DNA from: Caballeronia novacaledonica
Lineage (GTDB): Bacteria; Pseudomonadota; Gammaproteobacteria; Burkholderiales; Burkholderiaceae
Assembly (NCBI RefSeq): GCF_900258035.1
Contig: NZ_OGTP01000029.1
Span: 1-64,000 of the forward strand
DNA: 64,000 nucleotides
Direction of reading: 5' to 3'
Shown here: piece after piece, positions 1 to 9,337 of the stretch
How the letters are laid out: the number at the start of each line of letters is the position of its first letter
Numbering within the stretch: position 1 is the first letter of the stretch
The notes under the pieces: model-generated
Told to the model about the DNA's origin: nothing
The model's database searches: none
Seen by the model: the letters and a program-made list of their open reading frames with translations, nothing else
Position numbers and translations under genes: made by a program

Positions 1-93
1 CACGAAATGCAGAAGCGCGACGCGAAGAAGGGTCTGGCGTCGCTGTGCATCGGCGGCGGGATGGGTGTCGCGCTGGCCGTGGAACGTCCGTAA
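1..93 (+). CDS. phaA: Acetyl-CoA acetyltransferase, C-terminal end (PhaA)
   Basis: Only the last 30 codons are present; the gene starts upstream of the window. The tail reads through [15 protein letters not shown] and stops at TAA. This is the C-terminal thiolase signature with the second catalytic cysteine, seen here in LCIGGG. Thiolases of this type condense two acetyl-CoA to acetoacetyl-CoA, the first step of polyhydroxybutyrate synthesis. The next gene is an acetoacetyl-CoA reductase 84 bp downstream, the usual phaA-phaB order, so this is very probably PhaA. A paralogue, BktB, lies at 4261-5445. Confidence 0.9.
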   Translation, partial: HEMQKRDAKKGLASLCIGGGMGVALAVERP

Positions 94-177
94 TTCACCG
101 GCAGTCACTGGCGGGATAGGGAAGGGCAAGCGGGCGGCAAGGAGATCGCCGTCCGCATAACGAAAATGGAGTGAGGA

Positions 178-918
178 ATGACGAAGCGCATAGCGTATGT
201 AACCGGCGGGATGGGCGGCATCGGCACCAGCATTTGCCAGCGTCTGCACAAGGACGGCTTCACGGTCGTCGCGGGCTGCGGGCCGAATTCGCCGCGCCGG
301 GTGAAATGGCTGGAAGACCAGAAGGCGCTCGGCTTCGACTTCATCGCCTCGGAAGGCAACGTCGGCGACTGGGAATCGACCAAGAACGCGTTCGACAAGG
401 TCAAGTCCGAAGTCGGCGAGATCGATATCCTCGTGAACAACGCGGGCATCACGCGCGACGTCGTGTTCCGCAAGATGACGCACGAAGACTGGACCGCCGT
501 CATCGACACGAACCTGACGAGTCTCTTCAACGTGACGAAGCAGGTCATCGACGGCATGGTCGAGCGCGGTTTTGGCCGCATCATCAACATTTCGTCGGTG
601 AACGGTCAGAAAGGGCAATTCGGCCAGACGAACTACTCGACCGCCAAGGCCGGCATTCACGGCTTCACGATGGCGCTCGCGCAGGAAGTGGCCACCAAGG
701 GCGTGACGGTCAACACCGTGTCGCCGGGCTATATCGGCACGGACATGGTGAAGTCGATTCGCCCGGAAGTGCTGGAGAAGATCGTCGCGACCATTCCCGT
801 GCGGCGTCTCGGCACGCCCGACGAGATCGGCTCGATCGTCGCGTGGCTCGCGTCGGATGAATCCGGTTTCTCGACCGGCGCGGACTTCTCGCTGAACGGC
901 GGCTTGCATATGGGCTGA
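178..918 (+). CDS. phaB: Acetoacetyl-CoA reductase PhaB
   Basis: A 246-residue short-chain dehydrogenase that reduces acetoacetyl-CoA to (R)-3-hydroxybutyryl-CoA with NADPH, supplying monomer to PHA synthase in the cytoplasm. The N-terminal nucleotide-binding glycine motif TGGMGGIG is at residues 9-16, NNAG at 87-90, and the catalytic Ser140, Tyr153 and Lys157 lie in ISS and YSTAK. Length is normal for PhaB. The ATG at 178 is preceded by a purine-rich GGAGTGAGGA, which decides the start. It follows phaA directly and is followed by a strong hairpin, so phaA-phaB probably end one transcript here. A general SDR such as FabG is the alternative, but the gene order favours PhaB. Confidence 0.95.
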   Translation: MTKRIAYVTGGMGGIGTSICQRLHKDGFTVVAGCGPNSPRRVKWLEDQKALGFDFIASEGNVGDWESTKNAFDKVKSEVGEIDILVNNAGITRDVVFRKMTHEDWTAVIDTNLTSLFNVTKQVIDGMVERGFGRIINISSVNGQKGQFGQTNYSTAKAGIHGFTMALAQEVATKGVTVNTVSPGYIGTDMVKSIRPEVLEKIVATIPVRRLGTPDEIGSIVAWLASDESGFSTGADFSLNGGLHMG

Positions 919-923
919 CGGGC

Positions 924-963
924 GGAGGCTTCCCGCGCGCTTTCGGGCGCGCGGGAAGCCTCC
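924..963 (+). terminator. Hairpin after phaB
   Basis: A perfect 17-bp stem (924-940 with 947-963) encloses a 6-nt loop, 6 nt after the phaB stop. No T-run follows, so it is terminator-like or an mRNA 3'-end stabiliser rather than a classical intrinsic terminator. Confidence 0.6.
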
Positions 964-1072
964 ACTCGCCGGGTACATCAACGATGCGGCGAACACGCAG
1001 CAGCGCTTTTTTGCGACAACGCAAGACCTGCTTGCTGCCATCGCAGTAAAGTTTTGCGTTTAAAGGCGTTAA

Positions 1073-1648
1073 ATGACCACCACTACTACTACAAAGAAAG
1101 CCGCCGAACGACTTATCAAAAAGTATCCGAACCGTCGGCTGTATGACACGGAAACGAGCACTTACATCACGTTGTCGGATGTGAAGCAGCTCGTGCTCGA
1201 TCAGGAAGACTTCAAGGTGCTGGACGCGAAGAGCAGCGACGACCTCACGCGCAGCATCCTTCTGCAGATCATTCTGGAAGAAGAGAGCGGCGGCCTGCCG
1301 ATGTTTTCATCGGTGATGCTCTCGCAGATCATCCGCTTCTACGGTCACGCGATGCAGGGCATGATGGGCACGTATCTGGAAAAGAACATCCAGGCGTTCA
1401 TCGACATCCAGCAGAAGCTGACGGAGCAGAGCAAGGGCATCTACGACGGCAACGCGCTCAACCCGGAAGTCTGGTCGCAGTTCATGAACATGCAGGCGCC
1501 GATGATGCAGGGCATGATGACGAGCTACATCGAGCAGTCGAAGAACATGTTCGTGCAGATGCAGGAGCAGATGCAGTCGCAGGCGAAATCGATGTTCAAC
1601 ACGTTCCCGTTCCCGACGCCCACGCCTTCGCCGACCGAGAAGAAGTAA
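1073..1648 (+). CDS. phaR: Polyhydroxyalkanoate synthesis repressor PhaR
   Basis: A 191-residue cytoplasmic regulator. The N-terminal part (about residues 15-75) carries the PHB accumulation regulatory DNA-binding domain, with the recognisable stretch [16 protein letters not shown]. The central part (about 75-150) contains the second conserved PHA-accumulation region. The tail is rich in Met, Gln, Pro and Thr. In Cupriavidus and Burkholderia, PhaR binds both PHB granules and the phasin (phaP) and phaR promoters, repressing them until polymer is present. The position right after phaAB is the standard betaproteobacterial arrangement. The preceding ribosome binding site is weak (AAAGGCG). Confidence 0.95.
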   Translation: MTTTTTTKKAAERLIKKYPNRRLYDTETSTYITLSDVKQLVLDQEDFKVLDAKSSDDLTRSILLQIILEEESGGLPMFSSVMLSQIIRFYGHAMQGMMGTYLEKNIQAFIDIQQKLTEQSKGIYDGNALNPEVWSQFMNMQAPMMQGMMTSYIEQSKNMFVQMQEQMQSQAKSMFNTFPFPTPTPSPTEKK

Positions 1649-1834
1649 TCCATTTTGGGGGCGGGTTCGCGCGCCCGGGAGAGCGAGCGCGCGCCGTCGA
1701 CTTTCACGAAGGCGTCGCTATCGATCGCGACGCGCTCGTGAATTCTCTTGCGCGAGCGTTCGCCGAGGCGGACGCGTAGCGGGACAGATGCGCTTGCTGC
1801 GACCGCGCGGAACCGGCGTCCCGGCAGTCCGGGG

Positions 1835-1840
1835 TAAAAT
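1835..1840 (+). promoter_or_regulatory. -10-like box upstream of rimO
   Basis: A TAAAAT hexamer sits 41 nt before the GTG chosen as the rimO start. No convincing -35 box is visible. Its position inside any longer rimO reading frame argues that translation starts downstream of it. Confidence 0.35.
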
Positions 1841-1880
1841 ATCGGATTGGCCTCGTGCGCTCCCCCAAGACACTGTCCCC

Positions 1881-3272
1881 GTGAAAAACTCTTTAGATTC
1901 AACCGCCAGAACGACTCCCGCGCCGAAAATCGGCATGGTGTCGCTCGGCTGCCCGAAGGCGCTCGTCGATTCCGAGCAGATCATCACCCAGTTGCGCGCC
2001 GAAGGTTACGAAATCTCCGGCACCTATGACGGCGCGGACCTGGTCGTCGTCAACACCTGCGGCTTCATCGACGAAGCCGTGCAGGAAAGCCTCGACGCCA
2101 TCGGCGAGGCGCTGAACGAAAACGGCAAGGTCATCGTCACCGGCTGCCTCGGCGCGAAAAAAAGCGCGAGCGGCTCGGGCCTTATCGAAGAAGTGCATCC
2201 GAAAGTGCTCGCCGTCACCGGTCCGCACGCGACCAACGAAGTGATGAACGCCGTGCACACGTATCTGCCGAAACCGCACGATCCGTTCACCGACCTCGTG
2301 CCGCCCGCCGGCATCAAGCTCACGCCGCGCCACTACGCGTATCTGAAGATTTCGGAAGGCTGCAATCATCGTTGCACGTTCTGCATTATTCCGTCGATGC
2401 GCGGCGATCTCGTGTCGCGCCCCGTCGCCGAAGTCATGCTCGAAGCCGAGAATCTCTTCAAATCCGGCGTCAAGGAACTGCTCGTCATCTCGCAGGACAC
2501 GAGCGCATACGGCGTCGACGTGAAGTACCGCACGGGCTTCTGGAACGGCAAACCGCTCAAGACGCGCATGACCGATCTCGTCGGCGCGCTGGGCGAACTG
2601 GCCGCGCAATACGGCGCATGGGTGCGGCTGCACTATGTCTATCCGTATCCCAGCGTCGATGACGTGATCCCGATGATGGCCGAAGGCCCGCTGCGCGGCC
2701 ACGTGCTGCCGTATCTCGACGTGCCGTTCCAGCACGCGCACCCCGAAGTGCTGAAGCGCATGAAGCGTCCCGCCAACGCGGAGAAAGTGCTCGAACGCGT
2801 GAAGACGTGGCGCGAAATCTGTCCCGACCTGACCATCCGCAGCACGTTCATCGCGGGCTTTCCGGGCGAGACCGAAGCGCAGTTCCAGACGCTGCTGGAC
2901 TTCCTCGAAGAAGCGGATCTGGATCGCGTCGGCTGCTTCGCGTATTCGCCGGTCGAAGGCGCCACCGCGAACGAACTCGACGGCGCATTGCCCGACGAAG
3001 TGCGCGAGGAACGCCGCGCGCGTTTCATGGAACTGGCCGAAGAGCTTTCGGCGAAGCGCATGAAGAAGAAGGTCGGCAAGACGCTGAAGGTGCTCGTCGA
3101 CGAAGTGAGCACGGACGGCGGCATCGGCCGCACGGCGGCGGATGCGCCGGAAATCGACGGCGTCGTGTACATCGCGCCGGCGGCGAAGGCATCGAAGCGC
3201 TACAAGGCCGGCGACTTCGTGTCGGTGAAGATCACCGGCGCCGATGGCCACGATCTCTGGGGCGAGGTGTAA
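1881..3272 (+). CDS. rimO: Ribosomal protein S12 methylthiotransferase RimO
   Basis: A radical-SAM enzyme of 463 residues that methylthiolates the conserved Asp of ribosomal protein S12. The N-terminal UPF0004 domain has cluster ligands Cys24, Cys60 and Cys89 (SLGC, VNTC, VTGC). The radical-SAM CxxxCxxC motif is Cys161, Cys165 and Cys168 in [12 protein letters not shown]-terminal TRAM domain occupies about the last 65 residues. The frame stays open to an ATG at 1788, but the GTG at 1881 gives the normal family length and lies after a -10-like box, so it is preferred. The stop is 3 nt before the next gene, so the two are probably co-transcribed. Confidence 0.93.
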   Translation: MKNSLDSTARTTPAPKIGMVSLGCPKALVDSEQIITQLRAEGYEISGTYDGADLVVVNTCGFIDEAVQESLDAIGEALNENGKVIVTGCLGAKKSASGSGLIEEVHPKVLAVTGPHATNEVMNAVHTYLPKPHDPFTDLVPPAGIKLTPRHYAYLKISEGCNHRCTFCIIPSMRGDLVSRPVAEVMLEAENLFKSGVKELLVISQDTSAYGVDVKYRTGFWNGKPLKTRMTDLVGALGELAAQYGAWVRLHYVYPYPSVDDVIPMMAEGPLRGHVLPYLDVPFQHAHPEVLKRMKRPANAEKVLERVKTWREICPDLTIRSTFIAGFPGETEAQFQTLLDFLEEADLDRVGCFAYSPVEGATANELDGALPDEVREERRARFMELAEELSAKRMKKKVGKTLKVLVDEVSTDGGIGRTAADAPEIDGVVYIAPAAKASKRYKAGDFVSVKITGADGHDLWGEV

Positions 3273-3275
3273 GCC

Positions 3276-4199
3276 ATGGCGCAAACGCCGCACATTCTCG
3301 CGCTCGGCGAGGCGATGATCGAGTTCAATCAGTCAACGCGCGACCAGCCCGAGTATCTGCAAGGCTTCGGCGGCGACGTGTCGAACTTTCTGATCGCGGC
3401 ATCGCGCCAGGGTGCGGCGACGGGCTTCGTGTCGGCGGTCGGCAACGATCACTTCGGCCAATTGCTGCTCGACTTGTGGCGCGCGGAAAACGTCGATACA
3501 TCGACCGTGCGCGTGGACCAAGACGCCCCCACGGGCGTCTACTTCGTGTCGCACGGCGAGAGCGGGCATCGCTTCGACTATCTGCGTGCGGGCTCGGCGG
3601 CGAGCCGCTACGCGCCGCCGCATCTGCCGCTCGACGCGATCGCCGCGGCGAAGGTCGTGCATCTGTCGGGCATCAGCCTCGCGATCGGCGTATCGGCGTG
3701 CGACGCCGCGCTCGCCGCAATCGATCACGCGCGCACGCACGGCGTGAAGGTCAGCTTCGACACCAACCTGCGCCTCAAGCTGTGGCCGCTCGCACGCGCG
3801 CGCGCCGTGATGCTCGAAGCGATCCGCTCGACCGATATCTGCCTGCCGAGCTGGGACGACGTCACCCTGTTCACGGGCCACGACGACAAGGACGCGATCG
3901 TCGATGCGCTGCTGAATCTCGGCCCGAAAGTCGTCGCGCTGAAGCTCGGGAAGGAAGGCGCGTATATCGCGACGCCGGACGAGCGGCGCGTGGTGCCGGG
4001 CCGCGTCGTGCAGGCCGTCGATGCGACCGGCGCCGGCGATTGCTTCGGCGGCGCGTTCATCGCGCGCATCGTCGCGGGCGACGATCCCTTCGCGGCGGCG
4101 CGCTATGCGAACGTCGCGGCGGCGTTGTCGACGCAGGGCTTCGGCGCGGTGGCGCCGATCCCCGACAAGGCCACGGTCGAGCGCGCGCTCGCGCAGTGA
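3276..4199 (+). CDS. PfkB-family sugar kinase (2-keto-3-deoxygluconate kinase-like)
   Basis: A 307-residue ribokinase/PfkB kinase, probably phosphorylating a sugar acid such as 2-keto-3-deoxygluconate for the Entner-Doudoroff route. The N-terminal substrate region (ALGEAMIEF, FGGDVSN) and the C-terminal signature DATGAGDCFGGA with the catalytic base Asp255 are intact. It begins 3 nt after rimO and is followed by bktB after a 61-nt gap. A second PfkB kinase, assigned KguK, lies at 42730-43731; the two share the family fold but differ in sequence. The substrate is inferred from overall resemblance to KdgK and is not proven; fructokinase or another keto-sugar kinase is possible. Confidence 0.8.
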   Translation: MAQTPHILALGEAMIEFNQSTRDQPEYLQGFGGDVSNFLIAASRQGAATGFVSAVGNDHFGQLLLDLWRAENVDTSTVRVDQDAPTGVYFVSHGESGHRFDYLRAGSAASRYAPPHLPLDAIAAAKVVHLSGISLAIGVSACDAALAAIDHARTHGVKVSFDTNLRLKLWPLARARAVMLEAIRSTDICLPSWDDVTLFTGHDDKDAIVDALLNLGPKVVALKLGKEGAYIATPDERRVVPGRVVQAVDATGAGDCFGGAFIARIVAGDDPFAAARYANVAAALSTQGFGAVAPIPDKATVERALAQ

Positions 4200-4260
4200 C
4201 GTATCGGCTATCGAACATCGAACGAATCACCGGATCAACACAACCAGCGGAGATGGCAAC

Positions 4261-5445
4261 ATGCAACGTGAAGTAGTGGTGGTGAGCGGCGTGCGCACGG
4301 CAATCGGCGATTTCGGCGGTTCGCTGAAGGATTTCTCCCCGACGGATCTCGGCGCGCGTGTCGTGCGCGAGGCGCTTTCGCGCGCGAATGTCGCGGGCGA
4401 CGAAGTGGGTCATGTGGTGTTCGGCAACGTCGTTCATACCGAGCCGCGCGACATGTATCTCGCACGCGTCGCGGCGCTCGATGGCGGCGTCTCGCAGCAT
4501 GCGCCCGCGCTGACGGTGAACCGCCTGTGCGGTTCGGGCCTGCAGGCGATCGTGTCGGCGTCGCAGTCGATCCTGCTCGGCGATGCCGACGTCGCGATCG
4601 GCGGCGGTTCGGAAAACATGAGCCGCGCGGCGTACATCATGCCCGCCGCGCGCTTCGGCCAGCGCATGGGCGACACGCGCATCGTCGACATGATGGTCGG
4701 CGCGCTGAACGATCCGTTCGACAAGATCCACATGGGCGTGACGGCCGAAAACGTCGCGCAGAAGTTCGGCATCACGCGCGAGATGCAGGATGCGCTCGCG
4801 CTCGAATCGCATCGCCGCGCGGCGAAGGCGACCGAAGCCGGCTACTTCAAGGAACAGATCCTGCCGATCACGCTGGCGTCGAAGAAAGGCGACACCGTGT
4901 TCGAGCGCGACGAGCACATGCGCATGAACGCGACCATCGAAGACTTCGCCAAGCTGAAACCCGTCTTCGCGAAGGAAAACGGCACGGTGACGGCGGGCAA
5001 CGCGTCGGGCATCAACGACGCGGCGGCGGCCGTCGTGCTGATGGAACGGTCCGTCGCGGAGAAGCGCGGCGCGAAGCCGCTCGCGCGCCTCGTCGCTTAC
5101 GCGCATGCGGGCGTCGATCCGAAGATCATGGGCATCGGCCCGGTTCCCGCGACGCAGAAGGTGCTGGAGCGCGCGGGCCTGACCGTGAACGACCTCGACG
5201 TCATCGAAGCGAACGAAGCGTTCGCCGCGCAGGCGTGCGCCGTGTCGCAGGAATTGAAGCTCGATCCCGCGAAGGTCAATCCGAACGGCTCGGGCATTTC
5301 GCTCGGCCATCCGATCGGCGCGACCGGCGCGCTCATCACGGTGAAGGCGCTCTACGAACTGCAGCGCATCGGCGGACGTTACGCGCTGGTGACGATGTGC
5401 ATCGGCGGCGGGCAGGGCATCGCGGCGATTTTCGAGCGTATTTGA
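4261..5445 (+). CDS. bktB: Beta-ketothiolase BktB
   Basis: A 394-residue thiolase that condenses or cleaves 3-ketoacyl-CoA. The BktB type prefers longer substrates such as 3-ketovaleryl-CoA, so it supplies C5 monomers for PHBV as well as C4. Catalytic Cys90 is in NRLCGSG, the His is in SLGHPIGATGA and the second Cys in TMCIGGGQG near the C-terminus. The sequence closely resembles Cupriavidus necator BktB as I recall it, including the segments VVVVSGVRTAIG and HVVFGNV. The start is the ATG at 4261, preceded by GGAGATGGCAAC. It adds a second thiolase to phaA close by; acetyl-CoA acetyltransferase is the broader name. Confidence 0.9.
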   Translation: MQREVVVVSGVRTAIGDFGGSLKDFSPTDLGARVVREALSRANVAGDEVGHVVFGNVVHTEPRDMYLARVAALDGGVSQHAPALTVNRLCGSGLQAIVSASQSILLGDADVAIGGGSENMSRAAYIMPAARFGQRMGDTRIVDMMVGALNDPFDKIHMGVTAENVAQKFGITREMQDALALESHRRAAKATEAGYFKEQILPITLASKKGDTVFERDEHMRMNATIEDFAKLKPVFAKENGTVTAGNASGINDAAAAVVLMERSVAEKRGAKPLARLVAYAHAGVDPKIMGIGPVPATQKVLERAGLTVNDLDVIEANEAFAAQACAVSQELKLDPAKVNPNGSGISLGHPIGATGALITVKALYELQRIGGRYALVTMCIGGGQGIAAIFERI

Positions 5446-5456
5446 AGGACCGAAGG

Positions 5457-6110
5457 ATGATGCAAAGCAAGAAAGGGCCGCACCTCTGCGCGGCCTTTGC
5501 GATCTCGGCGGCGCTGGTTGCGCTGTCCGGCTGCAATTCGCCGATGCCGCCGGGTTCGTCCGGCGCGTCCGGTGTGCTTCCAGCCGATCAGCGCGAACCG
5601 GCGGGCGCCGATGCGCACGGCGCGCAGGCCGCCATCGAGAAGCTTGCGCTGCCGCCGCAAAAACCGTTGACGCCGAATCCGGAATACGCGCGTTTTCCGC
5701 GCTATGTCGGCACGCTCGGCGACAAACAGATCGAGATGAAGCTCGGCGCGAAAACCGACGAGCCGTCCGGCGTGCACGGCGAATACAAGTTCGCCGGCAG
5801 CCCGAACGTGATTCTGGTCGCCGGCGATCGTGACGGCGACACGCTCGAAATCGAGGAATCGAACGACGGCACGCATATCACGGGCAACTGGGTCGGCAAA
5901 TTCGCGGCGGACGGCAGCGTGTCGGGCGAGCGCATGGACCCGGACGAGTCGAACGCGCAGCCGTTCGATCTGCGCCCGGCGGTGCCCGGCAAGACCTTGC
6001 CGCGGACAAGCGCGAGCAAGCCATCGCCCGCGCCGTCGCTGGAACCCGCGCCGCCCGCGCCGCCGAAGAACGCCGTCGGCGGCACGAGCAACGTCACCAT
6101 CGGCGAATAG
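5457..6110 (+). CDS. Putative lipoprotein of unknown function
   Basis: A 217-residue protein with a lipoprotein signal peptide: a short charged start, a hydrophobic run, then a lipobox LSGC with lipidated Cys26. The mature protein begins Pro/Gly/Ser-rich, has a middle region of beta character (about residues 75-165) and a Pro/Ala/Ser-rich tail. No known domain was recognised. The ATG at 5457 follows AAGGACCGAAGG and is 11 nt after bktB, so it may be in the same transcript. Three nucleotides downstream a second ATG is equally usable. Confidence 0.75.
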   Translation: MMQSKKGPHLCAAFAISAALVALSGCNSPMPPGSSGASGVLPADQREPAGADAHGAQAAIEKLALPPQKPLTPNPEYARFPRYVGTLGDKQIEMKLGAKTDEPSGVHGEYKFAGSPNVILVAGDRDGDTLEIEESNDGTHITGNWVGKFAADGSVSGERMDPDESNAQPFDLRPAVPGKTLPRTSASKPSPAPSLEPAPPAPPKNAVGGTSNVTIGE

Positions 6111-6125
6111 CCGGTCCCATCTTCA

Positions 6126-6149
6126 CGCCGCCGGGCGTTTCCGGCGGCG
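6126..6149 (+). terminator. Hairpin after the lipoprotein gene
   Basis: A 9-bp GC stem (6126-6134 with 6141-6149) and 6-nt loop lie 15 nt after the stop, followed by a weakly T-rich GCTTGTCCTTATTT. It separates the lipoprotein gene from metC. Confidence 0.55.
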
Positions 6150-6180
6150 GCTTGTCCTTATTTCGCTCCATACCGCTCTC

Positions 6181-7380
6181 ATGACCGATTCCACCAACAA
6201 CGCCACCGACCGCGACCTGCAGACGCGCATCGTGCAGCCCGAGGATCGCATCACGCCCGGCTTCGAATCGTTCTCGGTGCCCGTCGCGCGCGCGTCGACG
6301 GTCGTGTTCCCCGATCTCGCGACCATGCGCTCGCTCGTCTGGAGCGACGATTCGAGGTGGCGCTACGGCCTGCACGGCACGCCGACGACCATCGCGCTCG
6401 CGCAGCGCCTCGCCGCGATCGAGGGCGGCGAATACGCGCTGTTGCAGCCGTCCGGGCTCGCGGCGATTTCCAACGTCTACTTCGGTCTGGTGAAGGCGGA
6501 CGATCACGTGCTCGTGCCCGACAACGCCTATTCGCCGAACCGCGATCACGCCGACTGGCTCGCCGACGACTTCGGACTCGAAGTCACTTACTACGATCCG
6601 ATGACCGGCGCGGGCGTCGCCGATGCAATCCGTCCCAACACGAAGCTGATCTGGCTCGAAGCGCCCGGCTCGGTGACGATGGAAGTGCAGGACGTCCCGG
6701 CGATCGTCGCGGTCGCGCGCGCGAAGGGCATCGTCACGGCGATCGACAACACGTATTCCGCGGGCCTTGCGTTCAAGCCGTTCGAACATGGCGTCGACAT
6801 TTCCGTGCAGGCGCTGACGAAGTATCAGTCGGGCGGCAGCGACATCCTGATGGGCGCGACCATCACGCGCGATCCGGAACTGCACAAGAAGCTGAAGCGC
6901 GCGCGCATGAGAATGGGCATCGGCGTTTCGGCGGACGATGCGTCGCTCGTGCTGCGCAGCCTGCCGTCGATGAAGGCGCGTTACGAAGCGCACGACCGCA
7001 CCGCGTTCGCGCTCGCGCAATGGCTCAAGACGCGCGCCGAAGTGACGGCGGTGCTGCATCCCGCGCTGGAAGATTGTCCGGGCCACGCGTTCTACGCGCG
7101 CGACTTCGAGGGCGGCGCGGGCGGCCTGTTCTCGATCGTGTTCGATGGCCGCTACACGGCGGCGCAGGTCGATGCGTTCGTCGAAGCGCTCGACCTGTTT
7201 TCGATCGGCTGGAGCTGGGGCGGCGCGCACAGCCTCGCGATGCCGTACAACATCCGCTCGATGCGCACCGCGTCGCAGTGGCCGCACGAGGGCGTGCTGG
7301 TGCGCTTTTACGTCGGCCTGGAAGCGGAAGCGGACTTGCGCGCGGATCTGGAAGCCGCGCTCGCCAAGGCGTTTGCCTGA
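6181..7380 (+). CDS. metC: Cystathionine beta-lyase (MetC)
   Basis: A 399-residue PLP enzyme of the Cys/Met metabolism family that cleaves cystathionine to homocysteine, pyruvate and ammonia. The PLP lysine is Lys214 in ALTKYQSGGSD. AIDNTYSAG (around 187-195) is the conserved pocket segment, and RYGLHGTPTT contains the Tyr/Gly phosphate-binding region. The glycine-rich SWGGAHSL near residue 345 is typical of MetC rather than MetB. The start ATG at 6181 gives full family length. It is convergent with serB, only 14 bp between stops. A different PLP sulfur enzyme lies at 33717-34958. Confidence 0.9.
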   Translation: MTDSTNNATDRDLQTRIVQPEDRITPGFESFSVPVARASTVVFPDLATMRSLVWSDDSRWRYGLHGTPTTIALAQRLAAIEGGEYALLQPSGLAAISNVYFGLVKADDHVLVPDNAYSPNRDHADWLADDFGLEVTYYDPMTGAGVADAIRPNTKLIWLEAPGSVTMEVQDVPAIVAVARAKGIVTAIDNTYSAGLAFKPFEHGVDISVQALTKYQSGGSDILMGATITRDPELHKKLKRARMRMGIGVSADDASLVLRSLPSMKARYEAHDRTAFALAQWLKTRAEVTAVLHPALEDCPGHAFYARDFEGGAGGLFSIVFDGRYTAAQVDAFVEALDLFSIGWSWGGAHSLAMPYNIRSMRTASQWPHEGVLVRFYVGLEAEADLRADLEAALAKAFA

Positions 7381-7394
7381 GAAGCCGGCGCCGG

Positions 7395-8234
7395 TCAGAA
7401 AAGACGCAACAATCCGTCGAGTCCGACGAAGTTGAACGCGACGCTCGCCGACTGCCGCACGACCGGCTTCGCGCGGAACGCCACCGACAAGCCGGCTTCG
7501 GCCATCATCTTCAGATCGTTCGAGCCGTCGCCCATCGCGATGGCGCGTTTCGGATCGATGCCGATCTTCGCGCACGTATCGACGAGCGTGCGCGCCTTCT
7601 CATCCGCGTTCACGATGTCGCCGACGACCTTGCCGGTCAGCTTGCCATCGACGATTTCGAGCGTGTTCGCACGCGTGTAATCGAGGCCGAGGCGCGCCTT
7701 CAGACGCTCGGTGAAGAACGTGAATCCGCCCGACACGAGCAAGGTTTTCAGGCCGGCGGCGCGCGCGCCTTCGAGCATGCGTTCCGCGCCCGGCGAGAGC
7801 TTCAGCCGTTCGTCGTAGACGCGCTCCAATGCGCTCGCGTCGAGACCTTTCAGCAGCGCGACACGCCGCGTGAGGCTTTCGTTGAAATCCTTGATCTCGC
7901 CGCGCATCGATGCTTCCGTGATCGCCGCGACTTCGGCCTTCAGCCCGCAGAAATCGGCGATCTCGTCGATGCATTCGATCGTGATGAGCGTCGAGTCCAT
8001 GTCCATCGCGACGAGGCCGAAGTCGGCGAGCTTCGCGTTCGGCTCGACGTAAGCGTAATCGAGCGCATGAGCGCCGCAATAGGCGTCGATGTCGGGGCGC
8101 TGAAGCGGATCGGCATCGACGAGGCGCAGCAGCGTGTCGTCGGCGCGTTGCGTCGCCCGCGAGCGGGCGAGCGCCGCGAGCGGCCGCAGATGCGAATCGG
8201 AGATGGCGTGGGGACTTTGAATGACGAGGTTCAT
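7395..8234 (-). CDS. serB: Phosphoserine phosphatase SerB
   Basis: A 279-residue HAD-superfamily phosphatase that makes L-serine from O-phosphoserine. The nucleophile motif is DMDST, with Asp78 and the general acid Asp80. The second HAD motif is LLVSGG, and GDGSNDLKMM carries the metal-binding acids. An N-terminal region of about 70 residues precedes the catalytic domain, as in many proteobacterial SerB proteins. The ATG is at 8234. It lies 46 bp downstream of a LysR gene on the same strand but is not obviously under its control. Confidence 0.93.
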   Translation of the reverse strand: MNLVIQSPHAISDSHLRPLAALARSRATQRADDTLLRLVDADPLQRPDIDAYCGAHALDYAYVEPNAKLADFGLVAMDMDSTLITIECIDEIADFCGLKAEVAAITEASMRGEIKDFNESLTRRVALLKGLDASALERVYDERLKLSPGAERMLEGARAAGLKTLLVSGGFTFFTERLKARLGLDYTRANTLEIVDGKLTGKVVGDIVNADEKARTLVDTCAKIGIDPKRAIAMGDGSNDLKMMAEAGLSVAFRAKPVVRQSASVAFNFVGLDGLLRLF

Positions 8235-8280
8235 CGGAGGGCAGGCGCGTGAAGGCGGAAACCGCCATTGTAAAGAACCT

Positions 8281-9237
8281 TCAGCGCTGCACGCGCGCCG
8301 GATCGACGTCCCAGTAAGGCGGCTCGCCGAACCGCGCCGCGAGGAAGTCGATGAACGCGAGCGTCTTCGGCGGCACGAACGCGCGGCTCGGATACACGGC
8401 CCAGATCGCGACGGTCTGCGCGAGCGGATAGTCGTCGAGCACGGTGACGAGCTCGCCGCTCGCGATGAGCGGCGCGACGCTCCACGTCGATTTGAGGCCG
8501 ATGCCGATGCCCGCCGCGAGCGCGTCGCGGATCACTTCGCCGTTGTCCGTCACGAGCCGCCCGGACACGCGCACGTCGATCACGCCGGTCGGCGTCACGA
8601 AGCTCCAGTCGCGCTGATCGGCGAGGATCACGCATTCGTGCGCGGCGAGATCGGCCGGATGACGCGGCGTGCCGTGCTCGGCGAGATACGCGGGCGACGC
8701 GCACAGCACGCGCCGGTTGCTCGCGAGCTTTTTCGCGACGAGCGTCGAATCCTTCAGCGCGCCGATGCGGATCGCGAGGTCGATGCCTTCATCGACGAGA
8801 TCGATGACCTGGTCGGTCATGCGCAGATCGACGCTCACGCCGGGATACGCGCGCAAAAACGCGGGAATCAGCGGCGAAATGTGCTGACGGCCGAGCGACG
8901 AGGGCATCGTCACGCGCAGCCGGCCGTGCGGATGCTCCCGCGCGCGCCCGACCGACGCCCGCGCGGCTTCGGCCGCGTCGAGCAGTTCGCGCGCGTGCGT
9001 CGCGAAGATTTCGCCTTCCTGCGTGACGGAGACGCGCCGCGTCGTGCGATGCAAAAGCCGCGCGCCCAGCATGCGCTCCAGCCCCGCGATGCGCGCGCTC
9101 GCCACCGCCGGCGACAAGCCGAACTCGCGCGCCGCCGACGACAGATTCGCCAGCGCCGCCGCCCGCATGAAGAGACCGACGTCGAGCAGATCGAGGCGTT
9201 CGCGGGTTGCGCTGTCCGTGAGAGGTTCGCTCGCCAT
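8281..9237 (-). CDS. LysR-family transcriptional regulator
   Basis: A 318-residue LysR regulator. The helix-turn-helix lies at about residues 20-80 (LSSAAREFGLSPAVASARIAGLE, interrupted here for length limits by its usual motif order) and the effector-binding domain follows from about 105. It is transcribed divergently from the zinc-type dehydrogenase at 9338 with about 100 bp between the start codons, the classical layout for a LysR controlling its neighbour. The first 15-20 residues before the HTH are longer than usual, so a start slightly downstream is possible. The effector is unknown. Confidence 0.88.
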   Translation of the reverse strand: MASEPLTDSATRERLDLLDVGLFMRAAALANLSSAAREFGLSPAVASARIAGLERMLGARLLHRTTRRVSVTQEGEIFATHARELLDAAEAARASVGRAREHPHGRLRVTMPSSLGRQHISPLIPAFLRAYPGVSVDLRMTDQVIDLVDEGIDLAIRIGALKDSTLVAKKLASNRRVLCASPAYLAEHGTPRHPADLAAHECVILADQRDWSFVTPTGVIDVRVSGRLVTDNGEVIRDALAAGIGIGLKSTWSVAPLIASGELVTVLDDYPLAQTVAIWAVYPSRAFVPPKTLAFIDFLAARFGEPPYWDVDPARVQR

Positions 9238-9337
9238 TCGATGGATTTCCCGAAAAATGTTTCATCGATTATGACGGTTTTCCAGATGGCGATCGCGCAC
9301 TAAGATCGAAGCACATCCACTCGACGGAGCCACCAGC

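Noticed and set aside
1788-1880. N-terminal extension of RimO from an ATG at 1788
   Set aside because: It lies across a -10-like box, has no family counterpart and gives an overlong protein.
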